NCBI GenBank assembly: GCA_002368685.1
Contig: DFEN01000058.1
Span: 1-16,931, forward strand
DNA length: 16,931 nt
Reading direction: 5' to 3'
DNA from: Lachnospiraceae bacterium UBA3801
GTDB lineage: Bacteria > Bacillota > Clostridia > Lachnospirales > Lachnospiraceae
Shown: in pieces, positions 1-7,449 of the stretch
Layout: each line of letters begins with the position of its first letter
How positions within the stretch are numbered: the stretch's first letter is position 1
Notes under the pieces: generated by a model
The model's database searches: none
What the model was told of the DNA's origin: nothing
Seen by the model: the letters and a program-made list of their open reading frames with translations, nothing else
Position numbers and translations under genes: made by a program

Positions 1-566
1 ACAAATGTATTCTTGCCCTTTTCTGTAACCATCTGCTTTTCCTGAATAGGACTAACACCGTTCTTAGGATAGAATACAGCGATCCTTGTTCCAGGAACAT
101 CAGCAAAACCTGCAAGTGCAGCTTTTCCTGTATCTCCTGATGTAGCTGTAAGTATAACTATCTCATTATTTATATTATTTTTCTTTGCAGCTGTTGTTAA
201 AAGATATGGAAGGATTGAAAGTGCCATATCCTTAAATGCTATAGTTTTTCCATGGAACAGCTCTAAGATATAGGCTCCATGATGATATTTAACAGGCGCT
301 ATAAGCTCTGTATCGAACTTGCTATCATAAGCACCATTTATACAATATTTTAGCTCTTCCTCTGTGAAGTCTGTAAGCATGCGGCTCATAACCTCGTAGG
401 CAACGCCCTTATAATCCATCTCTGCTAATGTTTCAAAAGGAACATCCAGCGCAGGAATCTCATCAGGAACAAAGAGTCCGCCTTCCTCAGCTAAGCCCTT
501 AAGTATAGCTTCACTAGCCGTTGCTGTTTCATTTTCATTTCTAGTACTTCTGTAAAGAAAACCCAT
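1..566 (-). CDS. thrC: Threonine synthase, N-terminal 188 residues (cut by window edge)
   Basis: Threonine synthase converts O-phosphohomoserine to threonine with pyridoxal phosphate in the cytoplasm, the last step of the threonine branch of the aspartate family. The visible part opens with the family's MGFLYRSTRN start, has the PLP-lysine motif HGKTIAFKDMA (Lys112), and continues into the TATSGDTGKAA loop (about 140-150) that binds the cofactor phosphate. The remaining C-terminal half lies beyond base 1. The ATG is at 566-564, preceded by a weak purine-rich stretch (GAAAGCGAGA). The gene starts 22 bases after the 3D-domain gene, so it is probably cotranscribed with it from the promoter at 1497-1525. 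No T-box or other threonine-responsive leader is visible. The family assignment is firm; whether the distal half is intact cannot be seen. Confidence 0.93.
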   Translation of the reverse strand, partial: MGFLYRSTRNENETATASEAILKGLAEEGGLFVPDEIPALDVPFETLAEMDYKGVAYEVMSRMLTDFTEEELKYCINGAYDSKFDTELIAPVKYHHGAYILELFHGKTIAFKDMALSILPYLLTTAAKKNNINNEIVILTATSGDTGKAALAGFADVPGTRIAVFYPKNGVSPIQEKQMVTEKGKNTF

Positions 567-588
567 ATAACTATCTCGCTTTCTATAA

Positions 589-1464
589 TTATTCCCCACC
601 ATCTTCATTACTATCAGAAGAGCTGTCCGAGCTACTATCTGAGCCGCTCGAACTTGCCTCGCCAGTATAGAGATAAACATCTGCATACTGTCTACCGAAG
701 GCAAGCGCCTCTGCATGAGTATTAAAGAATACATCTATATGATTACCCTGTATCGCACCACCACGGTCCTCAACAGTGTAAACCTGTCCATTTATTACAA
801 GCTGTGTACCGAAGGCATATCTACGGTCAGCAGCGATTGTATGATTTGAAGTAGCCAGACTACCACTGGCGGTTATACCATTTGTCTTACCACAACAGAT
901 AGCGCACGGACAATAACCTGTCAGCAGGAACTGTCCCTGGTAAGAACCATTTGAGCTTGTAAATACAGCTGAGCCAACACCTGAATTACCAAAGGAGGCA
1001 TTAGGAGTAAAGGAAACGGAAATGTTATCATTAACCTCTTTGATCTGGTTAACCTTGTACTTTTCATTTCTATCCTTAGCGTAGTCGCCGGCGGTTCCTC
1101 TTGTATTACTAGCAAGAAGAGCCTCCAGGGCCGCCTTATCCTTCTGCTGCTGTTCGGTCAGCTTCTTATTACCACTATACGCACCAACTGAATCTCTGAT
1201 GCCCTGACTATTCTCAGCCCTCTTTGCCGCCTTTGAATCAGCGATGGTTGTATAGGCTATCTTATCATACCTAGGTGCCATAACCGGTTCATCATAAAGT
1301 GGCGTGATGGCTATCAGTCTTCCCATTTCGTCAGTGCGGGTAGTATTTCTTTCTATAACTGTAGCAAGACACGCAATAAGTAGCGCCGCTACAACTATAA
1401 CGGAACCAATAGTTTTGAGATTTTCACTAAATATTCTTTTGAGCTTATTTAGTTTCTTCTTCAA
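589..1464 (-). CDS. Membrane-anchored 3D (Asp-Asp-Asp) domain cell-wall protein
   Basis: The product is a short basic N-terminus, one membrane helix (about residues 20-36, GSVIVVAALLIACLATVI), a charged Gln/Lys-rich stalk, a 3D domain (about 179-266) and a Ser/Asp/Glu-rich tail. The 3D domain shows TGYCPCAICCG, then the three aspartates in AADRR, VEDRGG and HIDVFF. This is the double-psi-barrel fold of MltA lytic transglycosylases and the YuiC/YocH wall proteins, so a glycan-strand cleaving or wall-remodelling role outside the cell is inferred. Start choice: the promoter -10 box (1497-1502) overlaps the far-upstream TTG at 1497, so translation must begin later. GGGAG (1474-1478) touches the ATG at 1473 but lies nine bases before TTG at 1464, so TTG is preferred (291 residues). 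The ATG would add three residues. Confidence 0.85.
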   Translation of the reverse strand: MKKKLNKLKRIFSENLKTIGSVIVVAALLIACLATVIERNTTRTDEMGRLIAITPLYDEPVMAPRYDKIAYTTIADSKAAKRAENSQGIRDSVGAYSGNKKLTEQQQKDKAALEALLASNTRGTAGDYAKDRNEKYKVNQIKEVNDNISVSFTPNASFGNSGVGSAVFTSSNGSYQGQFLLTGYCPCAICCGKTNGITASGSLATSNHTIAADRRYAFGTQLVINGQVYTVEDRGGAIQGNHIDVFFNTHAEALAFGRQYADVYLYTGEASSSGSDSSSDSSSDSNEDGGE

Positions 1465-1473
1465 TACATTCAT

Positions 1474-1478
1474 CTCCC
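1474..1478 (-). promoter_or_regulatory. Ribosome-binding site that decides the start of the 3D-domain gene
   Basis: GGGAG on the minus strand. It leaves zero spacing to the in-frame ATG at 1473 but nine bases to the in-frame TTG at 1464, which favours TTG initiation. Inferred from spacing only. Confidence 0.5.
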
Positions 1479-1496
1479 GAATAACAGATATTTGCA

Positions 1497-1525
1497 ACTA
1501 TAACACTAGAGCTAATTTAGGTCAA
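1497..1525 (-). promoter_or_regulatory. Sigma-A type promoter for the 3D-domain gene and thrC
   Basis: Minus strand: TTGACC (1520-1525), a 17-base spacer, then TATAGT (1497-1502). Both hexamers are one mismatch from consensus. It lies in the 60-base gap after dusB and predicts a transcript starting near 1490, leaving a very short leader before the 3D-domain gene. Confidence 0.75.
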
Positions 1526-1560
1526 GGTTTCAGCATAAGATTTAACATACTATACATATT

Positions 1561-2574
1561 CTATATTTCTATCGTTCCAAGCTTACTCACTACATCTATC
1601 AGCTCTTCAGCCTTCTCTATTTCGCATACTCTTCTTCTAAGCTTTGCGCTGTTGTAAATACCTTCCGTATACCAGGCAACGTGCTTTCTCATTTCTCTGA
1701 CGCCTATATATTCTCCTTTTTGCTCCAGCATAAGGTTGATATGTCTAAGCATCATATCTCTTACCTCGTCCAGCTCCGGTCTTGCTGGCACCTGATCCAG
1801 TCCCTTTTCCAGCCCGGCCTTTATCTCTCTAAATATCCACGGATTACCCTTCGCCGCTCTTGCAACCATCACGCTGTCGCAGCCGGTTTCTTCCTTCATT
1901 CGAAGCACATCCTCAGCTGAACGTATATCTCCATTTCCTATAACCGGAATACTGACCGCTTCCTTAACCTGTTTTATTATAGACCAGTCTGCCTTTCCAC
2001 TATAATACTGTTCTCTTGTTCTGGCATGAACTGCCACTGCAGCAGCTCCCCCTTCCTCTGCAGCCTGTGCAACCTCCGGAGCATTTAAGGTGTCCTGACT
2101 GAAGCCTGCACGCATCTTGACTGTAACAGGAACAGCTTTTATTCCCTCTTCCTTTGAAGCATACTCCTTTATAGCGTCTACAATTGCCCTAACTATTTTT
2201 TCAACCAGCTCAGGTTTCTTCATCAGGGCGGAGCCTTCACCATTATTAACTATCTTCGGAACCGGGCAACCCATATTGATATCAATGAAATCATAGCCTC
2301 TATCCAGCAGCTTCACTGTTTCCCCAGCCATTATCTCCGGCTCACTTCCAAAGAGCTGAAGTCCTACAGGCTTTTCTCTCTCGTCCGTAGCGAGCAGGAT
2401 ATCTGTTTTAGGGCTTCCATAATATAGTCCTTTCGCAGATACCATTTCCGTAACCATCACGTCCGCTCCCTGTTCCTTGCAAAGAATGCGAAAAGGCAGG
2501 TCTGTCACGCCTGCCATTGGTCCTAAGAATATTTTATTGTTAAATAAATCGTTATACATATTACTGCTTGTCAT
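1561..2574 (-). CDS. dusB: tRNA-dihydrouridine synthase (DusB-like)
   Basis: This FMN enzyme reduces specific uridines in the tRNA D-loop to dihydrouridine using NADPH. The TIM-barrel start is [18 protein letters not shown], the catalytic cysteine is Cys103 in INMGCPVPK, and the FMN-barrel motifs [15 protein letters not shown] and VIGNGDI follow. A C-terminal helical tRNA-binding part with [10 protein letters not shown] ends the protein; 337 residues is normal for the family. The ATG at 2574 overlaps coaX by 14 bases. A second ATG at 2559, one base past the coaX stop (TAATATG), gives a protein that starts more like its relatives and is equally plausible. Neither has a good ribosome site, which suggests translational coupling to coaX. 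In many Firmicutes coaX and dusB are neighbours in a birA-coaX-dusB-greA-lysS order; the outer members are absent here. Confidence 0.95.
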   Translation of the reverse strand: MTSSNMYNDLFNNKIFLGPMAGVTDLPFRILCKEQGADVMVTEMVSAKGLYYGSPKTDILLATDEREKPVGLQLFGSEPEIMAGETVKLLDRGYDFIDINMGCPVPKIVNNGEGSALMKKPELVEKIVRAIVDAIKEYASKEEGIKAVPVTVKMRAGFSQDTLNAPEVAQAAEEGGAAAVAVHARTREQYYSGKADWSIIKQVKEAVSIPVIGNGDIRSAEDVLRMKEETGCDSVMVARAAKGNPWIFREIKAGLEKGLDQVPARPELDEVRDMMLRHINLMLEQKGEYIGVREMRKHVAWYTEGIYNSAKLRRRVCEIEKAEELIDVVSKLGTIEI

Positions 2575-3325
2575 AAATTATTCTGAGTCCGTGAAGGGTT
2601 AGCTCAGGATTATATATATCTATTTCGTCTGTTGCTTCTGAAATCATTTTACCAAGACCACCAGTTGCAACAACCTTGATATTTGAAAGACCTGATTCCT
2701 TCTTCATAGTTTTAACTATATATTCTGTCTGTCCGATGTATCCATAGTAGATTCCCGCCTGCATGCTCGAAACTGTATCCTTGCCAAGTACTGTATCTAC
2801 CTTCTTAATCTCAACCTCCGGCAGCTTAGCTGTTCCAGTCCAGAGAGCATTTGCCGCAAGTCTTATACCAGGAGATGTAACACCTGCTGCAAATGTACCA
2901 TCCTCAAGAACCAGATCATGCGTAGTAGCTGTTCCAAAATCAACTACTATAACCGGTCCACCATACAACTCATAAGCTGCAACTGCATCTACAAGTCTGT
3001 CTGCACCTAATTCCTTTGGATTTGGAATAGCAAGTCTGATTCCGGACTTGATACCAGGTGCAACTATCAGTGGATTTACATCAAAATACTTGATTATAGA
3101 ACTTGTAAGTGAATGCATTATATTTGGAACAACTGATGATATGATGACCGCATCTATCTTCGCATCAGATCCCACATTTATATCGAGCCATTGTCTGAGG
3201 AAGACACCGTATTCATCAGAGGTTCTGGATGTTTGTGTTATCATACGAAACTGTTTGATGAGTTTCTCTCCGTCAAACAGTCCAACTGTAATATTTGTAT
3301 TTCCAACATCAATTGCAAATAACAT
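2561..3325 (-). CDS. coaX: Type III pantothenate kinase
   Basis: CoaX phosphorylates pantothenate to 4'-phosphopantothenate, the first step of coenzyme A synthesis. It belongs to the ASKHA fold and is not feedback-inhibited by CoA. Seen in the sequence: the N-terminal phosphate-binding loop [11 protein letters not shown] (Asp6), the [11 protein letters not shown] motif with the catalytic-base candidate Asp109, and [13 protein letters not shown] (Asp129) for the monovalent cation and ATP site. The length, 254 residues, is typical. AAGGAG (3336-3341) sits ten bases before the ATG and supports the start. The gene lies 60 bases after the DUF6145-like gene, a gap that holds a palindromic repeat, and overlaps or abuts dusB. 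It is probably read from the lysine-controlled dapA promoter unless an internal promoter was missed. Confidence 0.95.
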   Translation of the reverse strand: MLFAIDVGNTNITVGLFDGEKLIKQFRMITQTSRTSDEYGVFLRQWLDINVGSDAKIDAVIISSVVPNIMHSLTSSIIKYFDVNPLIVAPGIKSGIRLAIPNPKELGADRLVDAVAAYELYGGPVIVVDFGTATTHDLVLEDGTFAAGVTSPGIRLAANALWTGTAKLPEVEIKKVDTVLGKDTVSSMQAGIYYGYIGQTEYIVKTMKKESGLSNIKVVATGGLGKMISEATDEIDIYNPELTLHGLRIIYDKQ

Positions 3326-3345
3326 GTGTTTTATTCTCCTTGGGT

Positions 3346-3384
3346 AAATCCCTCACTCCCTCTGGTCGTTCGGGATGACAATCT
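3346..3384. repeat. Small intergenic palindromic repeat, copy A
   Basis: On the minus strand this reads GTCATCCCGAACGACC, followed by GAGTGAGGGATTT, so ATCCC near one end can pair with GGGAT near the other. It matches the general form of the GTCAT(C/T)C(C/T)GA(G/A)CG...GAGGGAT elements scattered between genes in many bacterial genomes. It lies between the DUF6145-like gene and coaX. Copy B is at 4568-4594. Confidence 0.5.
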
Positions 3385-3385
3385 A

Positions 3386-3727
3386 CTATTCTTTGTTAAC
3401 AGCACCAGGGGTCATCATGATCATTAGTTCATAATATTCTTCCAGTTGTTCAAAAAGCTCTCTCTTCTCGTTTCTCAGCTGGTTGACCTTAAGTCCACTG
3501 CCGATCTCATCGTAAAGAAAATCATTTTCTTCATGATCTGTCGCTATAGAGAGACCGCCTTCATCATCATAGTATAGAAATATCTCTCCACCTATTTCTT
3601 CTGTAAAGATTACGAGAGCTATCTGAAGCTCATCCTTAATCTTCTGAGGAAGGTTTGAATATTTAGGATTGAAGTAGAACTTCTTAGTGTACTTTGAAGC
3701 ACTACATAGAATCTGTTCCTCTGTCAT
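3386..3727 (-). CDS. DUF6145-like small protein of unknown function
   Basis: A 113-residue acidic cytoplasmic protein with no signal peptide and no membrane helix. From memory of the family it resembles DUF6145, a small protein typical of Lachnospiraceae. Visible features are an N-terminal KKFYFNPKYSNLP segment, a middle with LQIALVIFTEEIGGEI, an acidic turn-rich stretch (YDDEGG, DHEEND), the LYDEIGSGLKV motif, and a C-terminal helix rich in Glu, Leu and Tyr (about 82-104) that could form a short coiled coil. AAGGAG precedes the ATG by seven bases. The gene begins 46 bases after dapB with no terminator between them, so it is probably in the lysine-regulated transcript. Function is unknown; no catalytic motif is evident. 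Confidence 0.75.
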   Translation of the reverse strand: MTEEQILCSASKYTKKFYFNPKYSNLPQKIKDELQIALVIFTEEIGGEIFLYYDDEGGLSIATDHEENDFLYDEIGSGLKVNQLRNEKRELFEQLEEYYELMIMMTPGAVNKE

Positions 3728-3773
3728 CTATATACTCCTTAGTCTGTTACCGCTATGTACCCGGACAAAAGTC

Positions 3774-4550
3774 TTACTTAGCAACTGTCAACTGTTCTGC
3801 AATGACATCCTTCATATCATAACGTCCTGCCGGCTTTCCTGCTAGGAACTTAGCTGCGCTGATAGCTCCATTTCCAAAAACTGCTCTAGAATAAACTGTA
3901 TGCTTTATCTCTATAACTTCATCGGGACCAGCGAAGATAACATCATGGATTCCAGGAATAGAACCAGCTCTAACAGCAGATATTCCTATTTCCTTTGCAT
4001 CTCTCTTCTCTCTCTTCTGACTTCTGTCATAGACATATTCATACTTGCCCTCTGCAGCTTCGTTGATTGCATCTGCAAGAGCAAGTGCTGTTCCTGAAGG
4101 AGCATCCAGTTTGTTATGATGATGCTGCTCAACTATCTCAATATCGAATCCTGCGCCTCCGAAAACAGTTGTTGCTGTTTTTAGGAGTTCCATAATGGTA
4201 TTGATACCAAGGCTCATATTTGCAGACTTAAGTATCGCCACCTTGGTACTCGCCTTTTCAATATCCGCCAGCTGTTCTTCAGAATATCCTGTTGTACATA
4301 GAACTACAGGAACCTGCTTAGCAACTGAATATTCCAGCGTACTGTCAAGTGTACTAGGATTTGAGAAGTCAATAATGGCATCCGCTTCCTCTTTAACATC
4401 TTCAATACTTTTATATACAGGATAACCAAGTGTACCATCATCGAATACATCAACTCCGGCAACTATCTCGGCGCCCTCGCCATCTTTAACAAGACCTGTT
4501 ATCATACGACCCATACGTCCGCTGCAACCACTCATTATTATTCTTGTCAT
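3774..4550 (-). CDS. dapB: 4-hydroxy-tetrahydrodipicolinate reductase
   Basis: DapB reduces hydroxy-tetrahydrodipicolinate to tetrahydrodipicolinate with NAD(P)H, the second step of the diaminopimelate/lysine branch. The Rossmann nucleotide loop GCSGRMGRMI is at 8-17. IIDFSNPS (about 59-66) and the CTTGYS loop follow, and the signature EQHHHNKLDAPSGTA (141-155) carries His143 and His144 (equivalent to E. coli His159/His160) and the catalytic Lys147 (Lys163). The length is 258 residues, within the family range. GAGGAAAA lies just before the ATG at 4550. It follows dapA by 45 bases, a gap that holds a palindromic repeat, and is expected to be transcribed with dapA under the lysine riboswitch. 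Its product feeds both the peptidoglycan cross-bridge and lysine. Confidence 0.97.
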   Translation of the reverse strand: MTRIIMSGCSGRMGRMITGLVKDGEGAEIVAGVDVFDDGTLGYPVYKSIEDVKEEADAIIDFSNPSTLDSTLEYSVAKQVPVVLCTTGYSEEQLADIEKASTKVAILKSANMSLGINTIMELLKTATTVFGGAGFDIEIVEQHHHNKLDAPSGTALALADAINEAAEGKYEYVYDRSQKREKRDAKEIGISAVRAGSIPGIHDVIFAGPDEVIEIKHTVYSRAVFGNGAISAAKFLAGKPAGRYDMKDVIAEQLTVAK

Positions 4551-4567
4551 TTTATTTTCCTCACTAA

Positions 4568-4594
4568 AGATTATTTGATTCGTTCAGAATGACC
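4568..4594. repeat. Small intergenic palindromic repeat, copy B
   Basis: On the minus strand this reads GGTCATTCTGAACGAATC, followed by AAATAATCT. It is a diverged copy of the element at 3346-3384 and belongs to the same general class (GTCATTCTGAACGAA...AATCT). It fills most of the dapA-dapB gap. The call rests on similarity to a widespread bacterial intergenic element remembered from other genomes. Confidence 0.45.
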
Positions 4595-4595
4595 T

Positions 4596-5483
4596 TTAAA
4601 ACTCTATACCATATTCTCTCATAGTCTTCTCGAGATATGCAGCATGCTCTGGCTCCATCTCTGTAAGTGGAAGTCTAACCACTCCATTTGTCATACCCAT
4701 AAGCTCTGTAGCCTTCTTAACTGGAATAGGATTAACCTCGCAGAAAAGAGCCTTGCAAAGCTCGATAGCCTTCAGCTGAAGTGCACGAGCACCTTCGATA
4801 TCTCCCTCGAAGAACTTCTGGCACAGGTCATGTGTATCATCAGGAATGATATTTGCTGTTACAGAGATTACACCGATTCCGCCAAGGGACATAAGTGGAA
4901 GAATCTGATCATCATTTCCTGAATAAATGTCGATGCATCCATTAGCAAGTGCAGCAAGCTCTGCAACCTGTGAAATATTTCCTGATGCTTCCTTAATAGC
5001 TACGATATTATCAACTTCCTTAGCTATCTTAACAGCTGTTGCTGGAAGAATGTTACAACCTGTTCTACTTGGAACATTGTACATGATTATAGGAAGATCT
5101 GTTGACTCAGCTACCTTAGTATAGTGCTGAACAAGACCGCCCTGCGTACATTTGTTATAGTAAGGAGTAACAATGAGAAGTCCATCAACTCCACACTTCT
5201 CAGACTCCTGTGAGATCTCGATAGCTGTGTTTGTATCATTTGATCCTGCTCCGGCAATTACTGGTATACGACCATTTGCCTGCTCAGCTACTACACTGAT
5301 ACTCTCAAGATGTTCTTCAACTGATTGTGTTGCAGATTCGCCTGTTGTACCACAAACTATGATAGCATCAGTCTTATGCTCTACATGAAAATCAACCAGT
5401 CGTCTTAGTCCTTCATAATCTACATCACCATTCTGAAGAAATGGTGTAACGAGTGCAACACCCGAACCCTTGAATATAGCCAT
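4596..5483 (-). CDS. dapA: 4-hydroxy-tetrahydrodipicolinate synthase
   Basis: DapA condenses pyruvate with aspartate semialdehyde, the committed step to diaminopimelate and lysine. The (beta/alpha)8 barrel carries GTTGESAT (45-52, catalytic Thr47), Tyr109 in TPYYN, YNVPSRTG (Tyr135, Arg140) and the Schiff-base Lys164 in VAIKEASG. All core catalytic residues are present and the 295-residue length is standard. The positions matching two E. coli lysine-binding residues differ: His53 is Val55 and Glu84 is Thr86, while His56 is kept as His58. That suggests weak or absent allosteric inhibition by lysine, with control moved to the riboswitch upstream. A strong AAGGAGG (5494-5500) lies before the ATG. 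It is the first gene of the dapA-dapB unit. Confidence 0.98.
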   Translation of the reverse strand: MAIFKGSGVALVTPFLQNGDVDYEGLRRLVDFHVEHKTDAIIVCGTTGESATQSVEEHLESISVVAEQANGRIPVIAGAGSNDTNTAIEISQESEKCGVDGLLIVTPYYNKCTQGGLVQHYTKVAESTDLPIIMYNVPSRTGCNILPATAVKIAKEVDNIVAIKEASGNISQVAELAALANGCIDIYSGNDDQILPLMSLGGIGVISVTANIIPDDTHDLCQKFFEGDIEGARALQLKAIELCKALFCEVNPIPVKKATELMGMTNGVVRLPLTEMEPEHAAYLEKTMREYGIEF

Positions 5484-5524
5484 AATAAAAAATCCTCCTT
5501 CAATTTAAACTACACTATATTTAC

Positions 5525-5558
5525 AAAGAAAATGGACCAAAACGGAGTTTCGGTCCAT
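5525..5558 (-). terminator. Riboswitch-controlled intrinsic terminator before dapA
   Basis: On the minus strand ATGGACCGAAAC pairs with GTTTTGGTCCAT (12 base pairs, one G-U) around a three-base loop, followed by TTTCTTT. ACTCC at 5544-5548, at the top of the hairpin, is complementary to GGAGT at 5579-5583 in the 3' part of the aptamer. This gives a plausible antiterminator that forms when lysine is scarce. Confidence 0.85.
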
Positions 5559-5564
5559 AGATAA

Positions 5565-5747
5565 TCCTATACCGTAGCACTCCATCCTGTTATCCTGGAT
5601 GACAGTCCTTGAATTATTCATCCAAGTCCCAGCCCATGAAACTGCGTGGCGTTCCATCGCTTCGGCGACTCATCCTTTCACAAATCGTCTATTGGGCCAG
5701 CCCCATCAGAAATGCTACTGATAATCATCGCGTCCTCTACCTTAGAA
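5565..5747 (-). promoter_or_regulatory. Lysine riboswitch (L-box) aptamer in the dapA leader
   Basis: The leader shows the conserved blocks of the lysine aptamer in order: GGTAGAGGACGCG, ATCAGTA, GTGAAAGGATGAGTCGCCGA, AGCGATGGAAC, GGGCTGGGACT, then ACTGTCATCC and GGAGTGCTAC. The closing helix P1 can form between TTCTA/GTAG near 5736-5746 and CTAC/TAGGA near 5566-5576. It is followed directly by an intrinsic terminator and dapA, as expected for a transcriptional OFF switch: lysine binding stabilises P1 and lets the terminator form. Together with the promoter this accounts for the whole 349-base gap between the amidase fusion gene and dapA. Confidence 0.93.
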
Positions 5748-5748
5748 G

Positions 5749-5777
5749 ACTATAACACTATACAGAAGGGGTGTCAA
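5749..5777 (-). promoter_or_regulatory. Sigma-A type promoter for the lysine leader and dapA operon
   Basis: Minus strand: a perfect TTGACA (5772-5777), a 17-base spacer, and TATAGT (5749-5754), one mismatch from consensus. It starts transcription near 5742, at the 5' edge of the aptamer. It is one of the strongest-looking promoters in the window, consistent with control by termination rather than initiation. Confidence 0.88.
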
Positions 5778-5832
5778 GCTATCGCTCTTTTGTTATGCAA
5801 AACGTATTGTTTTTTTATACCTAATAAGTAAT

Positions 5833-7440
5833 TTATTTCCACTCTTCATATACTTTCTGGGAAACTTTCTGTATCGCTTCAACACCTTCGCTCGTACTAC
5901 TCAGTTGACTCATCAGAACGCAGAGGATATAGTCCGAGTCTTCACCATATACAATGGCTACATCATGCTCCACATCTTCAAGCTCTCCAGTCTTATTAGC
6001 TACCGCAACACCTGAAGGAAGTCCTGCAGGTATCTTACCTGTACGCTCCTGCTTCTTCATGTAACCTACTATCTTGTCCGCTCCCTTTACATCTCCGTTA
6101 TAGAGTTTCTCCAAATAGTCTCCTACTTCTGCAACTTCTACATAATTTTCATTTTCTGAATCAAAGTCGAGCATTAGTCTTCCCATTTTGCTCTCAGTAT
6201 ATCCCAGAGCCTGGATATATTCATTCACAAATGCCATTCCCTTATCAGCATCTTCAAGTCCAAGTATTCTGACCAATTGATTCGCACTATCATTATCACT
6301 GGCAGATATCATCTTCTCCACCAGAGCATCGAGATTACTTTCTGAATAGCCCGCTCTTTTTAGTCGTTCCATATCCTCATAAACCTTACCGGCTATGAAG
6401 AGCTTGATAACACTTGCTGCGCGGTGTGTTGCTGTAGATAGGTTTATCGTTTCACCAGTTTTTAGATTCTTTATAAAGGCTGAGCATACCGCTCCTTTAT
6501 TCCTCTCACTGTCCAGTATGTCATTTACAGACTTCTCTAGCTCAGATGCCTCGTGAGGCGCCTCGACTGGAATTGTATAGTAACCATTATCCAGTCCAAA
6601 ATACTTATTTATTCCAAATACTATTCCTTCAACCATCTTCGTCTGATAATCTGCATTTTGCATATTAGTATCATCCGTCTGATTGGTCATATAGCCCATC
6701 TCGAGAATCATTACCGGCACCTGACTCCAGTTGATACCTGTCATAGTATCATTTGTCTGGACACCCTGATTAGGCATTCCTGTATTGGCACAATACTCAT
6801 TTAAGACGTTGGTAGCAAGGTTGTAGCTGTCGTCATATAGAACTCCAACATATGGATTTCCCGACGAACCAATTAGTGCGAGCGCTCCACTTGTGCCAGA
6901 GTCATCACTTCCGTTGGCATGTATTCTTATACTTATATCCGCTCCCGCATCATTCGCAAGACACGCTCTCTCCATATTGCTGATGGCAGTGTCATTATCT
7001 TCTCTAGTCATAATGACGTTGTAGCCTTCTTCCTCAAGCTTGTCACGAAGCTTAAGTGATATATCGAGGTTCAGCTGATATTCTGGAACTCCTGTGAATC
7101 TTCCAGTTGTTCCACCGGTCGCCTTAGCCTTCATCTCCGAAGAGCCTGGTGCATTTGGCTCCAGCGCACTCATATCAATTCTTTCACTTTGGTGTCCTGG
7201 ATCTATAGAAATAAGAATATCACTCTTTGGATTAATCATCACTTCCGCTTCCAGTTCAGTAGCTTCAAGGGCTGTAGCCTCCGTTGCTGTCGCTATGCCA
7301 CTATATTCTGCATCATTAACAGAAGCTTCCATCTCGGAAGCTTCTGTAGTCATTTCTGAAGTTTTCTCCTCTGCCTTTCCACAGGACGTAAGCCCCAGAA
7401 GCAGAGAACATATAAGTATGGCACTTACTATTTTCTTCAT
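5833..7440 (-). CDS. Lipoprotein fusing an Amidase_3 domain to a class A beta-lactamase-fold serine hydrolase
   Basis: A 535-residue exported lipoprotein. Residues 1-20 form a lipoprotein signal ending in the lipobox LTSC (Cys20), followed by an acidic Thr/Glu/Ala linker (22-70). The first domain (about 73-282) is a zinc N-acetylmuramoyl-L-alanine amidase of the Amidase_3 type, with zinc ligands His83 (DPGHQ), Glu120 and His174 (RIHANG) and catalytic Glu247 (ILEMGYM). The second (about 300-535) has the penicillin-recognising set: Ser343-x-x-Lys346 (ASVIK), Ser381-Asp-Asn (SDN) and Lys483-Thr-Gly (KTG). The Glu166-Leu-Asn motif that deacylates true class A beta-lactamases is not evident, so a D,D-peptidase-like or wall-sensing role is more likely than resistance. 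AGGAAA precedes the ATG. It follows the YARHG-protein gene after nine bases and is probably cotranscribed with it. Confidence 0.88.
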   Translation of the reverse strand: MKKIVSAILICSLLLGLTSCGKAEEKTSEMTTEASEMEASVNDAEYSGIATATEATALEATELEAEVMINPKSDILISIDPGHQSERIDMSALEPNAPGSSEMKAKATGGTTGRFTGVPEYQLNLDISLKLRDKLEEEGYNVIMTREDNDTAISNMERACLANDAGADISIRIHANGSDDSGTSGALALIGSSGNPYVGVLYDDSYNLATNVLNEYCANTGMPNQGVQTNDTMTGINWSQVPVMILEMGYMTNQTDDTNMQNADYQTKMVEGIVFGINKYFGLDNGYYTIPVEAPHEASELEKSVNDILDSERNKGAVCSAFIKNLKTGETINLSTATHRAASVIKLFIAGKVYEDMERLKRAGYSESNLDALVEKMISASDNDSANQLVRILGLEDADKGMAFVNEYIQALGYTESKMGRLMLDFDSENENYVEVAEVGDYLEKLYNGDVKGADKIVGYMKKQERTGKIPAGLPSGVAVANKTGELEDVEHDVAIVYGEDSDYILCVLMSQLSSTSEGVEAIQKVSQKVYEEWK

Positions 7441-7449
7441 TTGTTTTTC

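Noticed and set aside
5583..5612. Possible third copy of the GTCATCC palindromic repeat
   Set aside because: The GTCATCCAGG...GGATGG pairing here is part of the lysine aptamer and is explained by its conserved helices.
5833..7440. Beta-lactam resistance gene
   Set aside because: The serine-hydrolase domain has the three penicillin-recognition motifs but no evident Glu166-type motif, and it is fused to a wall amidase, so a resistance role is not supported.
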